Source: Pseudomonadota bacterium (GTDB taxonomy: Bacteria > Pseudomonadota > Alphaproteobacteria > Rhizobiales > Devosiaceae). Taken from it: a DNA stretch of 12,553 bases. Positions within the stretch are counted from its first letter, which is position 1. Each line of letters starts with the position of its first letter. The notes under the pieces were generated by a model that had not been told where the DNA came from, did no database searches, and was given only the letters and a program-made list of their open reading frames with translations. The position numbers and the translations under genes were made by a program. Shown here in pieces: positions 1 to 7,625 of the stretch. Location: the NCBI GenBank assembly GCA_023437755.1, contig JAEZFJ010000024.1, forward strand, positions 1 to 12,553, in the 5' to 3' direction.

Positions 1-21
1 CTCCAACAGAGTGGAGCCACA

Positions 22-42
22 CCCTCCCTCTTGCGGGGAGGG
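22..42. repeat. GC-rich hairpin, REP-like intergenic palindrome
   Basis: The sequence shows CCCTCCCT (22-29) and GGGGAGGG (35-42) forming an 8-bp stem (one G-T pair) around a 5-nt loop, CTTGC. A further G-rich tail, GGGGAGGCGG, follows at about 45-54. It lies just past the 3' end of gshA. Hairpins of this type, with G/C-only arms around TTGC or GCAA, are common as dispersed intergenic repeats in alphaproteobacteria (general knowledge, not checked here). Neither strand has a T-run after the stem, so a repeat or mRNA-end stabiliser fits better than an intrinsic terminator. Confidence 0.5.
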
Positions 43-63
43 CTGGGGAGGCGGTTAGTCCGA

Positions 64-1434
64 CTAGAGTTCCGCCTCGCGGAAGATTCGCGTCAAATCC
101 CCGTTCCACTCGCCGCGGAAGCGCTCGAGCCAGCGCTCTGCCGGCGACTGCGCGGTCTGGATCACTTCTTCCAGCGGCGCAAGATAGATGGTCTCGTCCT
201 TGCCGGCAGCGTTGGTGCGACCACGCCGCACCAGCCCGGCCTCGGCGATGCCGACGGCCTGCGCGGCGACGTCGAACAGATTGGATCGATCGTGCGGAGT
301 CATCAGGCCCAGCCGCGGCACCTCGCGCCGCAGACGCGCGCGTTCCTCCTCCGTCCACGGCTCGATCAGCTCGTAGGCGGCTTCCAGCGAGACCTCGTCA
401 TAGAGCAGTCCCGTCCAGAAGGCCGACAGCGCCGTCACCGAGGCCTCGTCGCCCATGTCGGCCCCGCGCAGCTCGTGGTACTGCTTCAGCCGGACCTCAG
501 GAAAAATGGTGGAGAGGTGGTCTTCCCAGTCCTTCACCGTCGGCAGGTCGCCCGGCAATTGCGGCAGTTCGCCCCTGAGAAAGGCGCGGAAGCTCTCGCC
601 GGCGACATTGACGTATTTGCCGCCGCGGATGACGAAATACATCGGCACGTCGAGGGCGTAGTCGACATACTGCTCGAAGCCGAATCCTTCGTCGAACACG
701 AAGGGCAGCATGCCGGTGCGGTCGGGATCGGTGTCGAGCCAGATCTGGCTGCGGTAGCTGAGATAGCCGGTGTCGCGGCCCTCCGAGAAGGGCGAGTTGG
801 CGAACAGGGCCGTGGCCACGGGCTGCAGCGCCAGGGACACCTGGAACTTCTTGACCATGTCGGCTTCGCTCGAGAAGTCGAGATTGGTCTGAACGGTCGC
901 TGAACGGAACATCATCGATGTTCCGAGCGTGCCTTTCCTGTCCATGTACGGCGCCATGATGCCGTAGCGGGATTTCGGCATGCTGGGAATGTCGCGCACG
1001 GACCAGAGCGGCGTCACCCCGAGCCCGAGGAAATGGATATCGAGTGGCTCTGCCACCGATCGGGCCACGCGCAGGTGCTCGCCCATCTCTTCGGCGGTGC
1101 CGTGGAGGTCGAGCTGCGGCGCCCCGGAGAGCTCGAACTGACCACCCGGTTCCAGCGAGATGCCGCCAGCGACCTCGTTGTTCCTGAGCCCGATGGGGTT
1201 GTCGCCGTCATAGAAAGGGTGCCAGCCGGTCGCCTTCTCGATCCCGGCCAGGAGCGCGCGGATGCCCTGCTCGCCCTCGTAAGTGACTGGTCGCAACGGA
1301 TCGGTATGGAAGACGTGCTTTTCGTGCTCGGTGCCAATCCGCCACTGGTCCGCGGGTTTAGCGCCGCGAGCCAGCGCCTCGATCAGGTCGGCGCGAGATT
1401 CGATCAGCGGGGAGTGAGAGTCGGCGCCGGCCAT
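64..1434 (-). CDS. gshA: glutamate-cysteine ligase (plant/alphaproteobacterial type)
   Basis: Cytoplasmic ATP-dependent enzyme joining L-glutamate to L-cysteine, the first and rate-limiting step of glutathione synthesis. The 456-residue protein has the length and motifs of the class found in plants and alphaproteobacteria, not the E. coli type: IGTEHEKHVF (33-42) in the ATP/glutamate-binding region, then DGDNPIGL near 76-83 and the strongly conserved SLEPGGQFELSGAP (93-106). The ATG at 1432-1434 is preceded by GAGGA four bases upstream, and the stop is TAG at 64-66. It lies 68 bp downstream of rsmE on the same strand, with no obvious terminator between, so the two are probably co-transcribed. 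gshB is not in the window. No truncation or missing motif was seen. Confidence 0.95.
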   Translation of the reverse strand: MAGADSHSPLIESRADLIEALARGAKPADQWRIGTEHEKHVFHTDPLRPVTYEGEQGIRALLAGIEKATGWHPFYDGDNPIGLRNNEVAGGISLEPGGQFELSGAPQLDLHGTAEEMGEHLRVARSVAEPLDIHFLGLGVTPLWSVRDIPSMPKSRYGIMAPYMDRKGTLGTSMMFRSATVQTNLDFSSEADMVKKFQVSLALQPVATALFANSPFSEGRDTGYLSYRSQIWLDTDPDRTGMLPFVFDEGFGFEQYVDYALDVPMYFVIRGGKYVNVAGESFRAFLRGELPQLPGDLPTVKDWEDHLSTIFPEVRLKQYHELRGADMGDEASVTALSAFWTGLLYDEVSLEAAYELIEPWTEEERARLRREVPRLGLMTPHDRSNLFDVAAQAVGIAEAGLVRRGRTNAAGKDETIYLAPLEEVIQTAQSPAERWLERFRGEWNGDLTRIFREAEL

Positions 1435-1502
1435 GACGTCCTCGGTTTACGGGCAAATGCGGGCGCGAACATAGCGTTGCGTCCACCGAAAGCAATCGCG
1501 TT

Positions 1503-2252
1503 TTATCGCCAGTCACCGATGGATAACTGAATCAGCGCCAGCGCCGCCACTGCCGCGGTGTCGGCGCGCAGGATACGCGGCCCGAGACTGATGGGCACCA
1601 CGAAATCCAGTCCACGCAGGCGCACGCGTTCTGCGTCCGAGAAGCCCCCCTCCGGACCGATCAGCAAGCCGACCCGCTGGCCGGCGAGCGATTGCAACGT
1701 CGCGAGTGCGGAGGACGACGGCTCCCCTTCATCGGCGAACAACAGGCGACGACCGGCGTGATCCTCCGCCCAGCGGTCGAGCAGGTGATCGAGGGCAATC
1801 TCCGGCGCCACCACCGGCACGTTCAACACCTCGCACTGCTCGGCTGCTTCTATGGCGTTGGCCACCAGCTTGTCGTGCTTCACGCGACTGACCTGGGTGA
1901 AGCGTGTCAGCACCGGCTGCATGGTGCCGACGCCCATCTCGGTCGCCTTCTGCACAACATAGTCGAGGCGCTCGGTCTTGAGCGGGGCGAAGCCGTACCA
2001 GAGGTCGAGCCGCGGCGTCTGCTGCGCAATCTGTTCGACCAGAGCGAGTGCGACGGATTTCTTGCTGTCGGCGGTCAGCCGCGCCAGCCACGCCCCATCT
2101 CGACCATTGAACACCACGACCTCGTCACCCACCGACTTGCGCAGGACGGCGGCGAGATAGAGCGACTGGTCCTTGCGCAGGGTGACCTCGCCTCCGGCGG
2201 CAAGATCAGGGTCGATGAAGAGGCGGGGCAGGCTGGCGTGGGTGCGGGGCAT
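1503..2252 (-). CDS. rsmE: 16S rRNA (uracil-1498-N3)-methyltransferase
   Basis: SAM-dependent SPOUT-class enzyme that methylates N3 of U1498 in 16S rRNA, acting on the assembled 30S subunit. The 249-residue length is normal. An N-terminal PUA-like part begins LPRLFIDPDL (about 8-17). The C-terminal trefoil-knot domain carries EAAEQC (135-140), the SAM-loop motif LIGPEGGFS (197-205) and SLGPRILRADTA (222-233), all typical of RsmE. The ATG at 2250-2252 has no good Shine-Dalgarno sequence just upstream; the next in-frame Met is well inside the domain, so this start is kept. It is divergent from ubiA and 68 bp upstream of gshA. Confidence 0.95.
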   Translation of the reverse strand: MPRTHASLPRLFIDPDLAAGGEVTLRKDQSLYLAAVLRKSVGDEVVVFNGRDGAWLARLTADSKKSVALALVEQIAQQTPRLDLWYGFAPLKTERLDYVVQKATEMGVGTMQPVLTRFTQVSRVKHDKLVANAIEAAEQCEVLNVPVVAPEIALDHLLDRWAEDHAGRRLLFADEGEPSSSALATLQSLAGQRVGLLIGPEGGFSDAERVRLRGLDFVVPISLGPRILRADTAAVAALALIQLSIGDWR

Positions 2253-2284
2253 GGACTAGCAGCGGCACCGTGGCCGCGACCCCG

Positions 2285-2388
2285 TGGTTCGACAAGCTCA
2301 CCATGAGGTCTACTCTAGTTCGACCGAACCCTGTAGACCTGCGCTGAGCTATCGAGACCTCTATCCGAGCCTGTCGAAGGACGAGGTC
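2285..2388. repeat. composite palindromic (REP/BIME-like) element between rsmE and ubiA
   Basis: Three inverted structures sit side by side. The outer arms, about 2284-2308 (containing GTTCGACAAGCTCACCATG) and about 2358-2386 (containing GAGCCTGTCGAAGGACGAGG), are imperfect inverted copies of one another. The centre has a perfect 8-bp inverted repeat, AGGTCTAC (2306-2313) with GTAGACCT (2333-2340), enclosing a second one, GTTCG (2318-2322) with CGAAC (2325-2329). The right arm is bounded by its own pair, GACCTC (2356-2361) and GAGGTC (2383-2388). Motifs of the form GAGC(T/C)TGTCGAA are widespread intergenic repeats in alphaproteobacterial genomes (recalled, not searched). It lies in the leader shared by rsmE and ubiA, so it may affect mRNA ends or supercoiling. 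Confidence 0.7.
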
Positions 2389-2406
2389 GCCTGCGGGAAA
2401 GCACAC

Positions 2407-3339
2407 ATGACCGATCAAAACCCCACCGGCTCCGTTGCCGATGCCCAGGCCGGTAACTGGGTGGACCGCCATGCTCCCGACTGGCTGAAACCCTATGCGC
2501 GCCTCGCCCGCTGGGACCGCCCGATCGGCTTCTGGCTGCTGTTCTGGCCCTGCGCCTGGAGCCTCGGCCTCGCGGCGGTCGCCTTTCCGGAGCAGGGTTT
2601 CGACTGGTGGGCCGCGGTGCTGATGCTGGCCGGTGCCATTTTGATGCGTGGTGCCGGCTGTACCTTCAACGACATCGTTGATCGCGAGATCGACATGAAG
2701 GTCGCCCGTACCCGCTCGCGCCCCATCCCTTCGGGCCAGGTCAGCGCCCGCGACGCACTCGCCTTCCTTGTGGCCCAAGCGCTGCTCGCTTCAGTGATCC
2801 TGTTCCAATTCAACCGCTTCACCGTCTGGGCCGGGATCGCCTCGCTGGTGCTGGTTGCCATCTACCCGTTCATGAAGCGGATCACATGGTGGCCGCAGCT
2901 TTTCCTCGGTCTCGCCTTTTCCTGGGGTGCCATCGTCGGCTGGACCAGCCAGACCGGCGGCATCGCCCAGCCGGCCCTGCTGCTCTATCTCGGCTGCATC
3001 CTGTGGGTAATCGGCTATGACACCATCTATGCGTTGCAGGATATCGAGGACGACGCGCTAATCGGCGTGCGCTCCACCGCCCGACTGTTCGGCCCGCGCA
3101 CCCGGCCGATTGTTGCCGGCTTCTATGCTGGCGCCTTCGTGCTGTGGATGCTTGCCGGCCTCTGGGCCGGAGCCGGTGTCGTGTTCGCCGTGCTCTCGCT
3201 TGTGGCCGCCGGCCTGCTCGCCTGGCAGGTGCAGACCGTCGATGTCGAGGCGCCGGGCAATCCGCTGCTCCGCTTCAAGAACAACCACTATGTGGGCATC
3301 GCGCTGACGCTGGCGTTACTGGCCGAGTGGGTGTGGTGA
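2407..3339 (+). CDS. ubiA: 4-hydroxybenzoate polyprenyltransferase
   Basis: Inner-membrane enzyme that attaches the polyprenyl tail to 4-hydroxybenzoate in ubiquinone synthesis. The 310-residue protein is rich in hydrophobic segments, as expected for the eight- or nine-helix UbiA fold. It carries both Asp-rich metal/diphosphate motifs: NDIVDREID (88-96), followed by RTRSRPIPSG (101-110), and DTIYALQDIEDD (205-216). The frame stays open upstream to 2284, but that stretch is the palindromic repeat. The ATG at 2407, beginning MTDQNPTG, is therefore preferred; it has a weak GGGA about 9 bases upstream. mutL follows after 40 bp on the same strand and may share the transcript. The motifs alone cannot give the side-chain length. 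Confidence 0.93.
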   Translation: MTDQNPTGSVADAQAGNWVDRHAPDWLKPYARLARWDRPIGFWLLFWPCAWSLGLAAVAFPEQGFDWWAAVLMLAGAILMRGAGCTFNDIVDREIDMKVARTRSRPIPSGQVSARDALAFLVAQALLASVILFQFNRFTVWAGIASLVLVAIYPFMKRITWWPQLFLGLAFSWGAIVGWTSQTGGIAQPALLLYLGCILWVIGYDTIYALQDIEDDALIGVRSTARLFGPRTRPIVAGFYAGAFVLWMLAGLWAGAGVVFAVLSLVAAGLLAWQVQTVDVEAPGNPLLRFKNNHYVGIALTLALLAEWVW

Positions 3340-3379
3340 GGCGCCCGGGCGGCGTATAGTTGCCCCAGGAGAATCGCCC

Positions 3380-5185
3380 GTGTCCATCCGCCAGCTTCCT
3401 GAAGACCTGACCAACCGCATCGCCGCCGGCGAAGTGGTGGAGCGGCCGGCCAGTGCGGTCAAGGAATTGGTGGAAAACAGCATCGATGCCGGTGCCACCC
3501 GCATCGTGGTCACCACCGCAGGCGGCGGCAAGACGCTGATCCGCATTGAGGACGATGGCTGCGGCATGGATCAGGCCGACCTGCTGCTCTCGGTCGAGCG
3601 CCACGCCACCAGCAAGCTCGGGGCCGACGAACTCGACGACATCCGCACCCTCGGCTTCCGCGGCGAGGCGCTGGCGTCGATCGGCTCTGTCGCCGAACTC
3701 TCGATCGCCTCGCGCTGCGCCGAAGCCGAAAGCGGACTCCGCCTCGACCTCCGCTACGGTGTCCGCACCGGGCCGGTGCCGGTGGCGATGAACTGCGGCA
3801 CGATCGTCGAGGTGAAGAACCTTTTCGCCCGCACCCCGGCACGCCTGAAATTCCTCAAGACCGATCGCGCCGAGGCCGCGGCGATCACCGACGTGGTCAA
3901 ACGGCTCGCCATGGCCAACCCCGGCATTCATTTCGTGCTCAATGGCTCTGACCGCACGCCGCAGAGCTGGCCTGCCGTCTCCGGGCCGCGCGCGCTCGAG
4001 GCACGGCTGTCACAGCTCGTCGGTGACGACTTCGCTCAGAACGCGGTGCCACTCGCCATGTCGCGCCACGGCGTGGTGGTGGCAGGCCTTGCAGGCCTGC
4101 CGACCTATACCCGCGCCAATTCGCTGTCGCAGTTCTACTTCGTCAACGGCCGCTCGGTGCGCGACAAGGTGCTGGTTGGCGCCGTCCGCGCTGCCTATTC
4201 CGACTACACGTTCCGTGATCGCTTCCCGGTTGTGGCGCTCTACGTTGCCGTCGACCCCGCAGAGGTCGACGTCAATGTCCATCCCACCAAGGCCGAACTC
4301 CGCTTCCGCGATGCCGGCGGCGTGCGCGGCGCCGTCATCCGCGCCATCGGCGAGGCGCTGACCGCGGCCGGCTTCAAGGCCTCGACCAGCGTCGCCGAAG
4401 ACGTGCTCGGCGCCTTTACCACCCCGGCCTACGAGACCGCTGCAGTTTCTCCCCTTTCCTCGCCCGTTTCGTCGCAGAACGCGTTTCAGCGGGAACGAAA
4501 CGCAACCGCATTGTCCCCCTTTCCTGCCGCCGACGCCCTGCCGGGCCTCTCCGAACCGAGTGCCCGCATCGAGGCCGAGGCACCCTCCCCGTCCCTCACC
4601 GAATTCCCGCTGGGGGCCGCACGGGCGCAGATGTTCGACAACTTCATCATCGCCCAGAACGGCGAAGGCTTGCTGCTGGTCGACCAGCATGCTGCTCACG
4701 AACGCCTTGTGTATGAACGGTTCAAGGCCCAGCTAGCCACCGGCACCGTTCCCAGCCAGGCCCACCTGATCCCGGTGGTGGTCGAGCTGCCCGAAGAAGA
4801 CTGCGCCCGTCTGGAAGATGCCTCGACGGAGCTCCAGAGCTATGGCCTTCACCTCGAACGCTTTGGCCCTCGTGCCATCGCCGTTCGTGAAACACCGGCA
4901 CTTCTGGGCACTTCGGACATTGACGGCCTCGTCCACGATGTCGCCGATGGCCTCGCCGAGTGGGACTCCACCGCCGCCGTCAGCGACCGCATGGAGGCCA
5001 TCATCGCCCGCATGGCCTGCCATGGCTCGGTGCGGTCAGGCCGGCGGCTCCGCGTCGACGATATGAACGCGCTGCTGCGCGACATGGAGCGCACGCCCCA
5101 CTCGGGCCAGTGCATCCACGGCCGTCCCACCTACGTTGAGCTCAAGAAGAAGGATATCGAGCGCCTGTTCGGCCGGAGCCGTTGA
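3380..5185 (+). CDS. mutL: DNA mismatch repair protein MutL
   Basis: GHKL-family ATPase that couples MutS mismatch recognition to strand removal. The 601-residue protein has the N-terminal ATPase motifs ELVENSIDAGA (29-39, catalytic Glu 29), DDGCGM (58-63) and GFRGEAL (92-98). A Ser/Pro/Ala-rich linker spans roughly 345-415. The C-terminal dimerisation domain has the endonuclease metal motif DQHAAHERLVYE (from Asp435, the DQHA-x2-E-x4-E pattern), ACHGSVRSG, and CIHGRP (578-583). This is consistent with a nicking MutL, as expected in a lineage without MutH. The start is GTG at 3380-3382 with AGGAGA at 3367-3372, 7 bases upstream. The gene ends at TGA 5183-5185, immediately before the phosphoesterase gene. 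Confidence 0.96.
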   Translation: MSIRQLPEDLTNRIAAGEVVERPASAVKELVENSIDAGATRIVVTTAGGGKTLIRIEDDGCGMDQADLLLSVERHATSKLGADELDDIRTLGFRGEALASIGSVAELSIASRCAEAESGLRLDLRYGVRTGPVPVAMNCGTIVEVKNLFARTPARLKFLKTDRAEAAAITDVVKRLAMANPGIHFVLNGSDRTPQSWPAVSGPRALEARLSQLVGDDFAQNAVPLAMSRHGVVVAGLAGLPTYTRANSLSQFYFVNGRSVRDKVLVGAVRAAYSDYTFRDRFPVVALYVAVDPAEVDVNVHPTKAELRFRDAGGVRGAVIRAIGEALTAAGFKASTSVAEDVLGAFTTPAYETAAVSPLSSPVSSQNAFQRERNATALSPFPAADALPGLSEPSARIEAEAPSPSLTEFPLGAARAQMFDNFIIAQNGEGLLLVDQHAAHERLVYERFKAQLATGTVPSQAHLIPVVVELPEEDCARLEDASTELQSYGLHLERFGPRAIAVRETPALLGTSDIDGLVHDVADGLAEWDSTAAVSDRMEAIIARMACHGSVRSGRRLRVDDMNALLRDMERTPHSGQCIHGRPTYVELKKKDIERLFGRSR

Positions 5186-5187
5186 TT

Positions 5188-5685
5188 TTGCTGTACTTTA
5201 CCAGCGACACTCACTTCGCCGACCCGCGGGTCCTGCGCATCGACCGCCGCCCCTTCCCCAACATGCCCGAGCACGACGCTGCTCTGATCCACACCTGGAA
5301 CAGCATCGTCTCACCCGAGGACGAGGTCTGGCACCTCGGCGCCTTCGCCCGCGGCAGCACCGAGGATGTCGAGACGCTGCTCGAAAAACTCCACGGCACC
5401 AAGCACCTGATCATCGGCAACAATGATCCGCCGGCCACCCTCGCCGCCCGCGGCTGGAGCAGCATCCAGCACTATGCCGAACTCAGGATCGAGGATCAGC
5501 TGTTCATCCTCTGCCACTACCCATTCCGAACCTGGAACCAGATGGGCAAGAAGTCCATCAACCTCCACGGTCATTCGCACGGCAGGCTGACGCCGATCCC
5601 GCGACAGTTCGACGTCGGCGTGGATGCGCAGGATCTCCGGCCGAAGACGCTGTCGGAGATATTGGCGTCGCGGCGAAAGCGGTAG
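5188..5685 (+). CDS. small calcineurin-like metallophosphoesterase with altered metal site
   Basis: This belongs to the calcineurin-like metallophosphoesterase superfamily; its substrate cannot be read from the sequence. Counting from the TTG at 5188 (165 residues), the motifs in order are SDTHF (Asp7, His9), HLGAF (49-53), IIGNND (75-80), CHYPF (109-113) and HGHSHG (127-132). Canonical enzymes have GD where this reads GA (Ala52); that Asp normally bridges the two metals. They also have GNH(D/E) where this reads GNND. The codon is GCC, and the frame is continuous on both sides, so this is no frameshift. There is no ATG start. TTG at 5188 has GGAG (5175-5178) 9 bases upstream, while TTG at 5182, overlapping the mutL stop, would have only 3. 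Both suggest translational coupling to mutL. The protein could be inactive or use a changed site. Confidence 0.8.
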   Translation: MLYFTSDTHFADPRVLRIDRRPFPNMPEHDAALIHTWNSIVSPEDEVWHLGAFARGSTEDVETLLEKLHGTKHLIIGNNDPPATLAARGWSSIQHYAELRIEDQLFILCHYPFRTWNQMGKKSINLHGHSHGRLTPIPRQFDVGVDAQDLRPKTLSEILASRRKR

Positions 5686-5687
5686 CC

Positions 5688-7502
5688 CTACCCGAACACA
5701 CTCGCACCGCGATCCGCGACACTCACCAGCGCCCGCATGCCGGCGAACAGCTCGCGGCCCATGCCGTAATGCTGCGGGCGCAGGTCTTCGGTGGCCGGGG
5801 TGCGCGAGAGAAATTCCCTCTCGTCACCGATGAACTGCAGCGTGCCCTCATTGGCGTCGAGCCGGATGATGTCGCCATCGCGGATCTTGCTGATCGGCCC
5901 GCCGTCCATTGCTTCCGGCGTCATGTGGATCGCCGCCGGCACCTTGCCCGATGCGCCGGACATGCGGCCGTCGGTCAGCAGGGCCACCTTGAAGCCGCGG
6001 TCCTGCAGCACGCCGAGCGCGGGTGTCAGCTTGTGCAGTTCCGGCATGCCGATGGCGCGTGGGCCGGAGAATCGCACCACGGCGATCACGTCACCATTGA
6101 GTTCGCCAGCCTTGAAGGCGGCCTGCAGGCCTTCTTGGCCGTGGAACACACGCGCCGGCGCTTCCACCACGCGGTGCTCCGGCTTGACCGCCGAGACCTT
6201 GATGACGGAGCGGCCGAGATTTCCGGTCAGGAGCTTGAGACCGCCCGATTCCTGGAACGGGGCCTTGGCCGAGGCCAGCACCTTGGGGAGCGCCGATTCG
6301 GCGGCCGCCGGCTCGAAACGCAGTTCGTCCTCGATCAGCTTGGCTTCCACCGTGTATCCGGAAAGGCCGGTGCCCCACACGGTTCTCACGTCCTCATGGA
6401 GGTGGCCGCTTTCCAGCAGTTCGCGGATCAGGAAGCCCATGCCGCCAGCCGCATGGAAGTGGTTCACGTCGGCAACGCCGTTGGGGTAGACGCGCGCCAG
6501 GAGCGGCGTTGCGTCCGACAGATCGCTCATGTCGTCCCAGGTCACCTGCAGCCCCGCCGCGGCAGCAATGGCGATCAGGTGCAGGGTGTGGTTGGTCGAT
6601 CCACCTGTCGCATGCAGGCCCACCAGGCCATTGACGATCGCCTTCTCGTCGATGACGTTACCGACAGGCGTGTAGTTGTTGCCGAGTGCCGTCAGCGACA
6701 GCGCCCGCTTGGTGGCCTCGCGGGTGAGCGCGTCCCGCAGCGGGGTGCCTGGATTGACGAAGCTGGCGCCCGGCAGATGCAGGCCCATGATCTCCATCAG
6801 CATCTGGTTGCTGTTGGCGGTGCCGTAAAAGGTGCAGGTGCCGGGAGAGTGATAGCTCTTGCTCTCGGCTTCCAGCAGTTCGGCGCGACCGACCTTGCCC
6901 TCCATATAGAGTTGCCGGACCTTGGCCTTTTCGTCATTGGGAATGCCGGAAGGCATCGGGCCGGCCGGCACGAACACTGCCGGGAGGTGCCCAAAGGTCA
7001 GCGCACCGATCAGAAGGCCGGGCACGATCTTGTCGCAGATGCCAAGATAAACAGCCGCGTCGAACATGTTGTGACTGAGCGCGATGGCAGTCGACATGGC
7101 TATCACGTCACGGCTGAACAGCGACAGATCCATGCCGGCCTGGCCTTGGGTTACGCCATCGCACATGGCCGGCACGCCGCCGGCCACCTGGGCCGTGGCC
7201 CCGATCTCGGAAGCCGCGGCTTTGATGATTTCTGGGTAGAACTGGTAGGGCTGATGGGCACTCAGCATGTCGTTGTAACTGGTGACGATGCCCAGGTTCA
7301 GCGCCTTGTTGCCGGCCAGCATCGCCTTTTCCGTCGGCGAGCAGGCGGCAAAGCCATGCGCAAGGTTGCCGCAGGAGAGGACGGCGCGATTCACGCCGGC
7401 CTCGCGGGCAGCATCGATGCGGCGGAGGTAATCGGCGCGGCTGTCGCGGCTGCGCGCGGCAATACGGTCAGTGACGTCCTGGATCGCCTGACGGACGGAC
7501 AT
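5688..7502 (-). CDS. edd: phosphogluconate dehydratase
   Basis: Edd converts 6-phosphogluconate to 2-keto-3-deoxy-6-phosphogluconate, the signature step of the Entner-Doudoroff pathway, using an oxygen-sensitive iron-sulfur cluster. The 604 residues are full length for the IlvD/Edd family. Both family signatures are present: CDKIVPG (156-162) and LLTDGRMSGAS near 515-525. MCDGVTQGQ (Cys114) and GTCTFYGTANSNQ (Cys223) are also present; Cys114, Cys156 and Cys223 are the likely cluster ligands, by analogy with the family. TCTFYGTANSNQ separates Edd from dihydroxyacid dehydratase. The ATG at 7500-7502 has AGGAG about 6 bases upstream. It is the last gene of the kinase-zwf-pgl-edd operon, 123 bp after pgl, and ends two bases from the stop of the convergent phosphoesterase gene. 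Confidence 0.96.
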   Translation of the reverse strand: MSVRQAIQDVTDRIAARSRDSRADYLRRIDAAREAGVNRAVLSCGNLAHGFAACSPTEKAMLAGNKALNLGIVTSYNDMLSAHQPYQFYPEIIKAAASEIGATAQVAGGVPAMCDGVTQGQAGMDLSLFSRDVIAMSTAIALSHNMFDAAVYLGICDKIVPGLLIGALTFGHLPAVFVPAGPMPSGIPNDEKAKVRQLYMEGKVGRAELLEAESKSYHSPGTCTFYGTANSNQMLMEIMGLHLPGASFVNPGTPLRDALTREATKRALSLTALGNNYTPVGNVIDEKAIVNGLVGLHATGGSTNHTLHLIAIAAAAGLQVTWDDMSDLSDATPLLARVYPNGVADVNHFHAAGGMGFLIRELLESGHLHEDVRTVWGTGLSGYTVEAKLIEDELRFEPAAAESALPKVLASAKAPFQESGGLKLLTGNLGRSVIKVSAVKPEHRVVEAPARVFHGQEGLQAAFKAGELNGDVIAVVRFSGPRAIGMPELHKLTPALGVLQDRGFKVALLTDGRMSGASGKVPAAIHMTPEAMDGGPISKIRDGDIIRLDANEGTLQFIGDEREFLSRTPATEDLRPQHYGMGRELFAGMRALVSVADRGASVFG

Positions 7503-7597
7503 ATCGAGCTCCTACTCTATGGTGGGAGCGCTCAACCGAGGCAGGCGGGGATCACCTGTCTCGTGGGCACACCCTGCTGGAGCCGCGTAGTTGCCAA

Positions 7598-7618
7598 GGC
7601 AGCCGATTGGGGGCCGCC
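7598..7618 (-). terminator. possible hairpin after pgl, in the pgl-edd gap
   Basis: On the minus strand GGCGGCC (7618-7612) can pair with GGCTGCC (7604-7598), 7 bp with one G-U pair, around the loop CCCAATC. It begins 8 bases after the pgl stop. Only two T residues follow the stem, so it would be at best a weak attenuator or a mRNA-processing or stability hairpin rather than a full terminator. The remaining 123-bp gap shows no other clear signal beyond the edd ribosome binding site. Confidence 0.25.
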
Positions 7619-7625
7619 GAGGGGA

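Noticed and set aside
22..42. Intrinsic terminator for gshA
   Set aside because: The stem is good, but no T-run follows it on the minus strand, where the sequence continues TGTGGC.
2284..2406. ubiA starting upstream at 2284
   Set aside because: The extra 41 codons are made of the palindromic repeat and resemble no UbiA N-terminus; ATG 2407 fits the family.
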